A stretch of 64,000 nt of DNA from Streptomyces sp. ALI-76-A (lineage in GTDB: Bacteria > Actinomycetota > Actinomycetes > Streptomycetales > Streptomycetaceae): assembly GCF_030287445.1 (NCBI RefSeq), contig NZ_JASVWB010000002.1, positions 1,798,001-1,862,000 on the forward strand, read 5' to 3'. The notes under the pieces were generated by a model. The model did no database searches. It was not told where the DNA came from and was given only the letters and a program-made list of their open reading frames with translations. Positions 16,312 to 26,079 of this stretch are shown piece by piece. The position numbers were made by a program, and so were the translations under genes. Position 1 is the stretch's first letter. Each line of letters begins with the position of its first letter.

Positions 16312-17121
16312 ATGCGTATCCGAATCGTCGACGCCTTCACCGACCGCCCCTTCGCCGGCAACCCGGCCGGGGTCCTGCTCCTCGACGCCTTCCCGGACGA
16401 CGACCGGCTCCAGCAGGTCGCCCTGGAGGTCAATCACGCCGAGACCGCGTTCGCCCACCCTCTGCCCGAGGGCCGTGAGGCCGACTGGGCGCTGCGCTGG
16501 TTCACACCCGCCGCCGAGGTCGCCATGTGCGGGCATGCCACGCTGGCCACGGCCCACGTGCTGCGCACCACCGGCGCCCACCAGGGCCCGGTGCGGTTCG
16601 CCACCCGCAGCGGCGTCCTGATCGCCACGCCCCGCGAGGACGGCTCGATCACCCTGGACTTCCCGACTGCCCCGCTCACCCGCGTCGACCTGCCCGACGG
16701 CGTGGCCGAGGCCCTCGGCGCCGAGCCGCTCAGCACGTTCGACACCGGATCGAACATCGGCGACCTGCTGGTCGAGGTCGCGGACGAGAAGACGGTCCAC
16801 GCGCTGAAGCCCGACCTCAAGGCGCTGGGCGCCTACTCCGAGCGCGGCATCATCGCCACCGCCCGCGCCGAGGACCCGGGCCGAGGGTACGACTTCGTCT
16901 CCCGCTGCTTCTTCCCGAACATCGGCATCGACGAGGACCCCGTGACCGGCAGCGCCCACACGGCTCTCGCCCCGTTCTGGTCCGAGCGCCTCGGCCGCGC
17001 CGAACTCACCGGACTTCAGGCCTCCGCCCGCTCCGGCCGCGTCCACACCGAGCTGCGGGGCGACCGCACCCTGCTGAGCGGCCGCGCGGTCACCGTCATC
17101 GAGGGCGAGCTGCTCGCCTGA
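16312..17121 (+). CDS. PhzF family protein (diaminopimelate-epimerase-fold isomerase)
   Basis: 269 residues, normal family length. N-terminal IVDAFTDRPFAGNPAGVLLLD is the PhzF signature, with the conserved catalytic Glu in VNHAETAFAHPL near residue 45. Middle motifs are LRWFTPAAEVAMCGHATLATAHVL and the C-terminal half has FVSRCFFPNIGIDEDPVTGSAHTAL. PhzF in phenazine synthesis isomerises dihydro-hydroxyanthranilate; most homologues, including those in genomes without phenazine genes such as this neighbourhood, have unknown substrates. ATG 16312 matches the family start. Monocistronic. Confidence 0.92.
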   Translation: MRIRIVDAFTDRPFAGNPAGVLLLDAFPDDDRLQQVALEVNHAETAFAHPLPEGREADWALRWFTPAAEVAMCGHATLATAHVLRTTGAHQGPVRFATRSGVLIATPREDGSITLDFPTAPLTRVDLPDGVAEALGAEPLSTFDTGSNIGDLLVEVADEKTVHALKPDLKALGAYSERGIIATARAEDPGRGYDFVSRCFFPNIGIDEDPVTGSAHTALAPFWSERLGRAELTGLQASARSGRVHTELRGDRTLLSGRAVTVIEGELLA

Positions 17122-17174
17122 GCGGTGCGGGAGGAGACGTAGCGAAGCACGCAACAAGAAGGACGTACCTAAAA

Positions 17175-17203
17175 AGGGGCGTACGAGATGGTCGTACGCC
17201 CCT
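17175..17203. terminator. Bidirectional terminator hairpin
   Basis: 12-bp perfect stem AGGGGCGTACGA (17175-17186) and its complement (17192-17203) with a 5-nt loop. A run of five A precedes it, so on the minus strand the hairpin is followed by T residues, terminating the CPBP gene; it also serves phzF from the other side. Confidence 0.8.
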
Positions 17204-17214
17204 CTTGAGCGGCC

Positions 17215-18015
17215 TCAGGCCGTCGGCAGCCACCCGACCTTGCCGGCCAGCAGGGCGTAACCGACGAACGCCCCGATGTCGAGCAGGGAGTGCGCGACCA
17301 CCAGCGGTCCCACCCGGCCCCAGCGGCGGTACAGGTAGACGAACACCACGCCCATCACCATGTTCCCGATGAACCCGCCGACGCCCTGGTAGAGGTGGTA
17401 CGAGCCGCGCAGGACGGAACTGGCCAGCAGGGCCGCGCCGGGGGACCAGCCCAACTGGCCCAGGCGGCGCAGGAGATAGCCGACCACGATGACCTCTTCG
17501 AGGATCGCGTTCTGCATCGCCGACAGGATCAGCACGGGATACTTCCACCACACGTCCGGCAGCGCCTCGGGCACCACGGTGAGGTTGAAGCCGAATCCGC
17601 GTGCGGCCAGGTAGAAGGCGATGCCGCTGCTGCCGATCACCGCCGCCACGGCGGCCCCGCGGCCCAGGTCCGGCCAGGGCCGGGTGTGGTCGAAGCCGAG
17701 GGTCCCCAGTCCCCGCCCCTCACGCAGCAGGAAGTGCGCGACCAGCGCCACCGGCACCAGCGCCGAGGTGATACCGAACAGCTGCCAGGCGAGATCGAGC
17801 CACGGACGGCCGGGCGCGGCCGAGGCGTTGAGGGTGGCCGCCTGGTCCTTCAGACCCCCCGGCCTGGTGACCGACCCGACAAAGCTGATCAGGGCCGACA
17901 CACCGCTCGCACCGAGCGAGAGCCCCAGAACGAGCAGGGTCTCGTCCCGGTACATCCGTCGCGAAAGCCGCTCCGGGGGAACGGAATCGGCCACCGGGCC
18001 CGCCTCCGACTGCAC
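17215..18015 (-). CDS. CPBP family intramembrane metalloprotease
   Basis: 266 residues from GTG 18015, which has GGAGG 7 nt upstream; the frame opens further back but without a ribosome site. Eight or so hydrophobic helices. The CPBP/Abi motifs are readable: NAILEEVIVVGYLLRRLG (motif 1 Glu pair), LRGSYHLYQG (motif 2 His) and PLVVAHSLLDIGAF (motif 3 HxxxD). The usual Arg of EExxxR is Val here. These Rce1-related glutamate proteases sit in the membrane and mature peptides or release regulatory domains; in bacteriocin loci they give self-immunity. No bacteriocin gene is nearby. Substrate unknown. Confidence 0.85.
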   Translation of the reverse strand: MQSEAGPVADSVPPERLSRRMYRDETLLVLGLSLGASGVSALISFVGSVTRPGGLKDQAATLNASAAPGRPWLDLAWQLFGITSALVPVALVAHFLLREGRGLGTLGFDHTRPWPDLGRGAAVAAVIGSSGIAFYLAARGFGFNLTVVPEALPDVWWKYPVLILSAMQNAILEEVIVVGYLLRRLGQLGWSPGAALLASSVLRGSYHLYQGVGGFIGNMVMGVVFVYLYRRWGRVGPLVVAHSLLDIGAFVGYALLAGKVGWLPTA

Positions 18016-18182
18016 ACCTGCCTCCAGTTGAGTTGTCCCGCCGGAGCGCGCCCCCCGCTTCTGCGTGCCGTACGGCCGGATCCCGGCACGACGGTCGACA
18101 GGCAACAGGGAGGGCACCACGGTCCTGGGACATCACAGCTTGCCCGATCGGCAGGGGACGGGCGGCGGCGGCCCCGGTCGGG

Positions 18183-19700
18183 TCACCCCAGCGGCACCGG
18201 CTCGGGCAGCCCCACGGGCCAGGTGTGCACGGGCTCTCCCTTGTGCATCAGGTCACGGTACCGACGGGTGGTGGCGGCCAGCGCCGCGTCGCGTGACATC
18301 CCGGCCTCCAGCGCCCGGTGGAAGGTCGCGGTCTGCCAGGACGCGCCGTTGACCCGGCGCCGGCACCGCTCCTCGATCACACCGAGGTAGAAGTCCCGGT
18401 CGGCGGCCTCGACCCCCCACGCCTCCAGTCCGGCCTCGGCGAGCGGCAGCAGTTCGTCGCGGACGAGGCTGACGGCGTCGATCTCGGCCGTGCCGCCGTG
18501 GCGACCGCGCCGGGGCCAGGTGAGGCGGGCGTCGATGCCGTGCCGGCACGCGGCGTCGAAGTTGGCGGCGGCGGCCTCGAACGGCAGCCGGGTCCACACC
18601 GGACGTGACTCCTCGGCGAGGGCGCGGACGACGCCGTAGTAGAAGGCCGCGTTGGCGAGGACGTCGGTGATGGTCGGCCCGGCGGGCAGCACGCGGTTCT
18701 CGACGCGCAGGTGCGGGACGCCGTCGGCGATGTCGTAGACCGGGCGGTTCCAGCGGTAGACGGTCCCGTTGTGCAGGACGAGCTCGGCCAGCTTCGGAGC
18801 GCCCCCCTTGTCGAAGACCTCCACGGGGTTCTCGTCGTCGCAGATCGGCAGCAGGGCCGGGTAGTAGCGCAGGTTCTCCTCGAAGAGGTCGTACGCGGAG
18901 GAGATCCAGCGCTCGCCGAACCAGGTCCGCGGGCGCACGCCCTGGGCCTGGAGCTCGGGCGGGCGGGTGTCGGTGGACTGCTGGAACAGCGGCGGACGGG
19001 ACTCGCGCCACAGCTCGCGGCCGAACAGGAACGGCGAGTTGGCGCCCACGGCGATCTGCGCGGCGGCGACGGCCTGGGCGGCGTTCCACACATCGGCGAA
19101 CCGGCCCGGGGTGACCTGGAGGTGGAGCTGCACCGAGGTGCAGGCGGCTTCGGGCGCGATGGACCGGGAGGTGCACGTCAGACGCTCCACGCCGTCGATG
19201 TCGAGGGCGAAGTCCTCTCCGCGGGCGGCCACGATCTGGTCGTTGAGCAGCGCGTAGCGGTCGACGTCGGACAGGTTGGAGGAGACCAGGTCGTCCCGGT
19301 CGAGCGTCGGCAGAATACCGATCATCACGATGCCCGCGTCGACCTCGTTCGCTTTCCGGTCGGCGTACGCCAGTGAGGTGCGGAGTTCCTCCGCGAGCTG
19401 GTCGAATACCCGGCCGCCCAAGCGGTGTGGGGCTATGTTGACTTCCAGGTTGAACATGGCGAGTTCTGTTTGGAAATCGCGGCTGGCGATGCGTTCGAGC
19501 ACCTGCGCATTGAGCATTTTCGGCATACCGTCGGGGCCGGTGAGATTCAATTCGATCTCCAGCCCCATCAGGTTCTTCGGGCGGTCGAACCGCTCCTCGG
19601 CCAGGAGTCGCTCGAGCACCGACAGACACTGCCGGAGCTTGTCGCGGTAGCGCTGGCGATCGGACAGGTCGAACTGCCCTGCCACGACCTTCTCCCCCAT
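18183..19700 (-). CDS. Glutamate-cysteine ligase-like protein (GCS2 family)
   Basis: 505 residues from ATG 19700, set by an AAGGAGGA site. GCS2 pattern: KNLMGLEIELNLTGPDG near residue 50 (the metal/ATP-binding Glu pair), FNLEVNIAPHRLGG, then TCTSRSIAPEAACTSVQLHLQVTPG and PHLRVENRVLPAGPT with conserved Glu/Arg. The family couples ATP to ligation of glutamate with an amine or cysteine. Streptomyces make mycothiol rather than glutathione, so the product may be gamma-glutamylcysteine for ergothioneine or another gamma-glutamyl amide. No other thiol gene is adjacent. Well conserved and full length; substrate is open. Confidence 0.82.
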   Translation of the reverse strand: MGEKVVAGQFDLSDRQRYRDKLRQCLSVLERLLAEERFDRPKNLMGLEIELNLTGPDGMPKMLNAQVLERIASRDFQTELAMFNLEVNIAPHRLGGRVFDQLAEELRTSLAYADRKANEVDAGIVMIGILPTLDRDDLVSSNLSDVDRYALLNDQIVAARGEDFALDIDGVERLTCTSRSIAPEAACTSVQLHLQVTPGRFADVWNAAQAVAAAQIAVGANSPFLFGRELWRESRPPLFQQSTDTRPPELQAQGVRPRTWFGERWISSAYDLFEENLRYYPALLPICDDENPVEVFDKGGAPKLAELVLHNGTVYRWNRPVYDIADGVPHLRVENRVLPAGPTITDVLANAAFYYGVVRALAEESRPVWTRLPFEAAAANFDAACRHGIDARLTWPRRGRHGGTAEIDAVSLVRDELLPLAEAGLEAWGVEAADRDFYLGVIEERCRRRVNGASWQTATFHRALEAGMSRDAALAATTRRYRDLMHKGEPVHTWPVGLPEPVPLG

Positions 19701-20256
19701 GGGAGCGTCCTCCTTGATCGGGCGGGCCGTCGAGCCGGCCGCCGGTGTGCGGGTCAGGTGGGATGATGCCCCGCCAAGACGATCGATAACGTCCCGGGCG
19801 GACCGGACAGCCGCTACTCTTGCGGATGTGACCGGTGGCACATTCGCCAGGCATGGCGCACCGTGCAGTTTCGAGTTCCCAGTGGAACTCGTGAAAAACG
19901 CCGACAAGAATGGGCCGTCCGCTCTCCGGCCATTACCCGAGGTCATCGCCGTGCGAACGCCTTGGAATCGGGATGATTCCCGCGAATCAGCGACCGATTG
20001 AACTCTTGCCGGACTCACCGAAAGCGGCTAGACGAAACACTGTGTGAACATATGTCGTATAAACTCCGCGAACAAGGCAGAAGGCTGGCGCCCGCGGCCC
20101 TCGATCCTGCCGTCAGGTGATCTGCGGCAGGCCCTCACCCGCATCCCCGGTTCGCCGGGTCATGGCCCCCGCCTCTCGTGCCTCGTGAGCTGACAGCGCC
20201 GTCCGCCCCGCCCCGCCCTCGCGCCACTGTGCCTGTCGAATGAGAGGCGACCCACC
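19701..20256. other. 556-bp divergent intergenic region
   Basis: Lies between the GCS2 gene and the gene at 20257. No gene with a ribosome site and coding bias is seen. An AT-rich stretch GAACATATGTCGTATAA near 20046-20062 is the likeliest promoter core. Confidence 0.35.
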
Positions 20257-20841
20257 ATGCCGCTGCATGTCCCCCCGGCTCCCGCGCCAGCCCTTCGATC
20301 CGTCCTCACCGCCCTCGGCTCGCCCACCGCGGTCCGCGAGGCCCGAACTCCCTCCCTGCTGCACGCCCAGGGGCCCGCCACCCCCGAGCTGCCGCTGCCC
20401 GTGCACGTCCTGGACGGGATCGACGCAGCGGGCGTCCCCGTCACCCGGCTGGCCGGCTGGCGTTTCATGATCCGCTGCGGCGACCGCGTGGTGGCCGCGG
20501 CAGAGACCATGCTGACCGCCGACGGATGGGCGTTCTCCCGCTTCTTCGAGGGCCCCTACATCGCCTCGACCGAGCGCGCGCTGCGCCAGGCCGAGACCGT
20601 CGCCCAGCCCTACCAGCCGCGTCTGCTGTCGGTACCCGGCCTGTACATGCTGACGCTGTGGCTGCACGGCGAGTGCACCGCCGACGGCGCGGTGGGCCAT
20701 CCCGCCGCGACGGACCTGCTCGTCCCGCTGGCCCCCGCCCCGCCCGGCATCGCGGCCCACCGCCCGCACCGGGTGGCCGATCTGCTCCCGGTGCTCACCC
20801 ATCGGGTGACTCCCGCACCCCTGCTCAGCTCGCCCGCCTGA
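20257..20841 (+). CDS. Conserved hypothetical protein
   Basis: 194 residues; ATG 20257 has GAGAGG upstream. I do not recognise a named domain. The N-terminal 55 residues are Ala/Pro-rich. The centre (VTRLAGWRFMIRCGDRVVAAAETMLTADGWAFSRFFEGPYIASTERALRQAETV) looks like a compact alpha-beta domain, followed by RLLSVPGLYMLTLWLHGE. The wording suggests a protein of the actinobacterial hypothetical group with no enzymatic motif: no cysteine pair, P-loop or helix-turn-helix is visible. Strong third-position G/C supports coding. Monocistronic, ended by a hairpin. Confidence 0.78.
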   Translation: MPLHVPPAPAPALRSVLTALGSPTAVREARTPSLLHAQGPATPELPLPVHVLDGIDAAGVPVTRLAGWRFMIRCGDRVVAAAETMLTADGWAFSRFFEGPYIASTERALRQAETVAQPYQPRLLSVPGLYMLTLWLHGECTADGAVGHPAATDLLVPLAPAPPGIAAHRPHRVADLLPVLTHRVTPAPLLSSPA

Positions 20842-20863
20842 ATTCCCCCGCCCCGGCGGCCTT

Positions 20864-20900
20864 CGTACCCCGCACCGGAATTTCCCGGTGGCGGGGTACG
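20864..20900 (+). terminator. Hairpin terminator after the 20257-20841 gene
   Basis: CGTACCCCGC (20864-20873) pairs with GCGGGGTACG (20891-20900), and the inner ACCGG/CCGGT extends the stem with one bulged base. Confidence 0.7.
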
Positions 20901-20952
20901 ACGCTGATTCCGATCCCTATAGGCTCGGACCGGGATACCGGGTGCCTCTTTC

Positions 20953-21017
20953 GCTCGTACGAGCACTTTACGGCTCGTACGAGCCGGAGGCGGGGCTAAT
21001 CCCGTCCGGACTAGCCC
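20953..21017 (+). promoter_or_regulatory. Paired identical palindromes plus dyad upstream of the DUF5999 gene
   Basis: GCTCGTACGAGC occurs twice, at 20953-20964 and 20973-20984, exactly 20 bp apart (two helical turns); the second extends to GGCTCGTACGAGCC. A further dyad GGGCTA...TAGCCC spans 20993-21017. Together they look like a cooperative operator about 170-230 bp before the DUF5999 start. No matching regulator is adjacent. The rest of 20842-21183 is promoter and leader sequence without a gene. Confidence 0.5.
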
Positions 21018-21183
21018 TATCAGGCCACTGTGAACCACCCAAAGAGACAGTGCAGTTGGGGTGAACCGTCCGCGCGGGTGACGCGTCCTCAACCTGTGAG
21101 GAGTGGTGCCGCGAAATCCCTGCGGATTGACGCCCGTAGGGCAACACTGGGTTCCGACCGACTTATCACAACGGGGGGCGGCC

Positions 21184-21462
21184 ATGAACGACGCTTCAAG
21201 CCGCGGATCAGACACGACAGCCATCTCATCCGTCACGACAGAGCGAAAGATCCCATCAATGTGCCAGCACCAGCCGCCGTGCCCGACAGCCGAGTCCGCC
21301 GACCGGGAGTCCGCCCGTCTCGTGGCGCACCACCCGGAACAGGGGTGGAGCCTGCTGTGCAACGGCGTCCTCCTCTTCGAGGACACCGGTGAGCTCCTGC
21401 CGGACGGCCGGGTCATCGCCCCGCACCGTCCGCTGGCCGGCCAGGTGATGACGGCCGCCTGA
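21184..21462 (+). CDS. DUF5999 family protein
   Basis: 92 residues from ATG 21184, which has a GGGGGGCGG ribosome site; an internal ATG at 21259 matches the shorter family start (MCQHQPPCPT). The core MCQHQPPCPTAESADRESAR with three Cys/His residues, then HHPEQGWSLLCNGVLLFEDTGELLPDG, is the DUF5999 signature found almost only in Streptomyces and relatives. The clustered Cys and His could bind metal. Function unknown. The long upstream region with repeated palindromes suggests dedicated regulation. Confidence 0.83.
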   Translation: MNDASSRGSDTTAISSVTTERKIPSMCQHQPPCPTAESADRESARLVAHHPEQGWSLLCNGVLLFEDTGELLPDGRVIAPHRPLAGQVMTAA

Positions 21463-21674
21463 GCCTGCCCGGGCGGCCATCGCTCCGCCCGGCCCGCCAG
21501 GGGCCCTCGCTCTGCCCGGAGTACCGAGGGGCCGGCTCGCGGCATCGACCGCGCACCGGCCCCGACGCATGTCCGGCGGCGGTCACTCCCCGTAGTCCCC
21601 CGTGCGGGCTCCGGTCCCTCAGGGGGTTCCGGGCGTGGCCTCTTCCCACGGTCGCCCTCCTTCCGGAAGACTCC

Positions 21675-21685
21675 TGGAAGTTTCG
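21675..21685. promoter_or_regulatory. Candidate autoregulatory xylan operator
   Basis: TGGAAGTTTCG matches the CGAAAGTTTCG operator found downstream at 9 of 11 positions. It lies 56 bp upstream of the lacI-type start, placed for autoregulation. The surrounding 21463-21740 spacer shows no gene. Confidence 0.4.
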
Positions 21686-21740
21686 AGAGCTCGCCCGGTG
21701 AGCAGGGGCCGGCGGGGCACCCGTCGACGGAGGTGGGGAA

Positions 21741-22790
21741 GTGGCAGCACGCGAGGCCGACGCCGGGCCGGCGCCCGAGGCGCGGGGCAAGGTCACGATC
21801 ACGGAGATCGCCCGGCGGGCCGGGGTCTCGGTGCCGACCGTGTCCCGGGTCGTCAACGGCCGCTCCGACGTCTCGCCGCGGACCCGGGCCCGGGTCGAGG
21901 ACCTGCTGCAACGGCACGGCTACCGCAAGCGCCCCGCCGCCCCCGGCACTCGCGCCGCCCTGCTCGACCTCGTCTTCGACGACCTCGACAGCCCGTGGGC
22001 GGTGGAGATCATCCGGGGGGTCGAGGAGGTCGCGCACGCGGCCGGGGTGGGCACCGTGGTGTCGGCGATCCACGGGCGCGCCGGCGACGCCCGGGAGTGG
22101 CTGCGCAATCTGCGGGCCCGCGCCTCCGACGGCGTCATCCTGGTCACCTCGACGCTGGAGCCCGTGCTGCACCAGGAGTTGCGCATCCTCGGCGTGCCCC
22201 TGGTGGTCGTCGACCCGGCCGGCTCCCCCGCTCTCGACGTGCCGACCGTCGGCGCCGCCAACTGGTCGGGCGGACTGGCGGCCACCGAACACCTGCTGTC
22301 CCTGGGGCACCGCAGGATCGGCCTGATCGCCGGTCCGCCCCGGCTGCTGTGCTCCCGGGCCCGCTTCGACGGCTACCGGGCCGCCCTGGAGGGCGCCGGC
22401 CTCACGGTGGACGACACGCTCGTCGTGCCCGGCGACTTCCACCCGGAGTCCGGCTTCACCGGCTGCAACGCCCTGCTGGACCTGGCCGAGCCGCCGACCG
22501 CCCTGTTCGCGGCCAGCGACCAGATGGCGCTCGGCGCGATCGAGGCGCTGCGGCGGCGGGGCCTCAGAGTGCCGGAGGACATGAGCGTGGTCGGTTTCGA
22601 CGATCTTCCGGAGGTTCGCTGGTCCGCCCCGCCGCTCACGACGATCCGCCAGCCGCTCGCCGACATGGGCACGCTGGCCGCCCGCACGGTGCTGCGGCTG
22701 ACCCGCGACGAGCGGCCGGACTCGCCGCGGGTGGAACTCGGCACCGAGCTGGTGGTCAGGGCCAGCACGGCACCGGTGGCCACGGCGTAG
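21741..22790 (+). CDS. LacI family transcriptional regulator of the xylan locus (BxlR-like)
   Basis: 349 residues from GTG 21741 with GGAGG about 7 nt upstream. The LacI headpiece VTITEIARRAGVSVPTVSRVVNGRSDVSPRTRARVEDLL at residues 18-56 is followed by a periplasmic-binding-like sugar domain (LDLVFDDLDSPWAVEIIRGVEEVA, FAASDQMALGAIEALRRRGLRVPEDMSVVGFDDLP). It faces a xylanase/ABC transporter operon and a GH43 gene whose promoters both carry CGAAA-N-TTTCG palindromes, so it should be their repressor, released by xylobiose or similar. By analogy with BxlR of other streptomycetes; binding is inferred. Confidence 0.9.
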   Translation: MAAREADAGPAPEARGKVTITEIARRAGVSVPTVSRVVNGRSDVSPRTRARVEDLLQRHGYRKRPAAPGTRAALLDLVFDDLDSPWAVEIIRGVEEVAHAAGVGTVVSAIHGRAGDAREWLRNLRARASDGVILVTSTLEPVLHQELRILGVPLVVVDPAGSPALDVPTVGAANWSGGLAATEHLLSLGHRRIGLIAGPPRLLCSRARFDGYRAALEGAGLTVDDTLVVPGDFHPESGFTGCNALLDLAEPPTALFAASDQMALGAIEALRRRGLRVPEDMSVVGFDDLPEVRWSAPPLTTIRQPLADMGTLAARTVLRLTRDERPDSPRVELGTELVVRASTAPVATA

Positions 22791-23058
22791 TCACGGATTC
22801 CCGGCCGACGTCGACGGCCACGTTTCCGGCCGGGGCCGTGACGCTCACGCGTCCCACGACGCCGGTGTTCACGGCCGGGGCCTTGACTCCCACGCGTCCA
22901 CGACGCCGGCGTTCACGGCCGGCGTCGACGTCCGTGTTCCCGGCCGGGACCTCGACGCCCACGTGCTCGGCCGGCCCCTGCACCCACGTTCCCGGGCACC
23001 CCCCTCGCCGGCGCCCGGGAACGGGTCCCTGCCCCGTTCGGCGGCTCGGTTCAGCGCC
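22791..23058. repeat. Degenerate GC-rich direct repeats between convergent genes
   Basis: Two long units, 22822-22864 (43 bp) and 22865-22908 (44 bp), share the pattern GTTC-CGGCCGGGGCC ... CACGCGTCC-ACGACGCCG. Shorter decayed partial copies continue to about 23000. A 7-bp hairpin GAACGGG/CCCGTTC (23029-23049) lies 10 nt after the xylanase stop and may terminate that operon. No gene seen. Confidence 0.6.
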
Positions 23059-25074
<2,016 letters not shown>

Positions 25075-25078
<4 letters not shown>

Positions 25079-26073
25079 TTCCCGCCTCCTCGCATGGTCG
25101 TGGTCGCTCCTTCGAGGTCGCGGCGGAGCACGAACCGCTGGTAGGCGAGGGCGAAGACGAGGCTGATGCCGAACATGACCACGCTGATCGCGCTGGCGTA
25201 GCCGACCTGGTAGCGCTTGAAGCCGTACTGGAACATGGTCACGGCCATGGTCTCGGAGTGGTGGTCGGGGCCGCCCTGGGTGATCACCCACACCAGGTCG
25301 AAGAGCTGGATCGAGCCGATGACGGACAGGAACACGCTGATGCGCAGGGTGGGTGCGATCAGGGGCAGGGTGACGTTGCGGAAGCGCTGCCAGGGGCTCG
25401 CGCCGTCGATGAGCGCCGCCTCGTTCAACTCGGCCGGGATGGACTGGAGTCCGGCCAGGCAGAGCATCATGTGGAAGCCGAAGTACTTCCAGGTCATGAC
25501 GATGAAGAGGGTCGCCATGACGGTGGAGGGGTCGGCGAACCAGGTCCCGCCGAGCCCGTCCAGGCCCACACTGCCCAGGACCTGGTCGGCGAGTCCGTCG
25601 TCCGGGGCGAAGATCATGGCGAACAGCACGCCGGTGATGGCCTCGGACAGGATGTAGGGCGCGAAGAACAGCATCCGGTAGACGGCACGGCCCCGCATCC
25701 GCTGGTTCAGCAGCACGGCCATGGCGAGCGCGAACGGCAGTTGCAGCACCAGCGACAGCACGACCAGGACCAGACAGCGCCACAGGTCGCCCAGGAACAC
25801 CGGGTCGTCGAAGAGCCGGGTGAAGTTGTCGACGCCGATGTAGTCGGAGGGCATGCCGAAGCCGCCCCAGCGGAAGAACGCGGCGTACAGGGCGAACAGC
25901 ATCGGCAGCAGCACGAGGCCGATGAACAGCACCAGGGCGGGCAGCTGGAAACCCATCGCGGTGAGCCAGTTGAGCGCACGGCGCCGGGCCCGCCCCCGGG
26001 CCGCGGCGGCGGCCGGGGGCGGCGGGTCGACGTCGGGCCCGGTCCGCTTGTCCGGAAGGAACGTGGAGGTCAT
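25075..26073 (-). CDS. Carbohydrate ABC transporter permease (MalF type; BxlF-like)
   Basis: 332 residues, six predicted membrane helices after a 50-residue cytoplasmic Pro/Ala/Arg-rich tail. The EAA loop is LNEAALIDGASPWQRFRNVTLPLIAPTLR. Sequence VDNFTRLFDDPVFLGDLWRCLVLVVLSLVLQLPFALAMAVLLN is typical of CUT1 sugar permeases. It starts 6 nt after the binding-protein stop and overlaps the next permease by 4 nt, so all three are one transcript. Expected cargo is xylobiose or xylo-oligosaccharides, from the linked xylanase and xylosidase genes. Confidence 0.92.
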
Positions 26074-26079
26074 CGCCGG

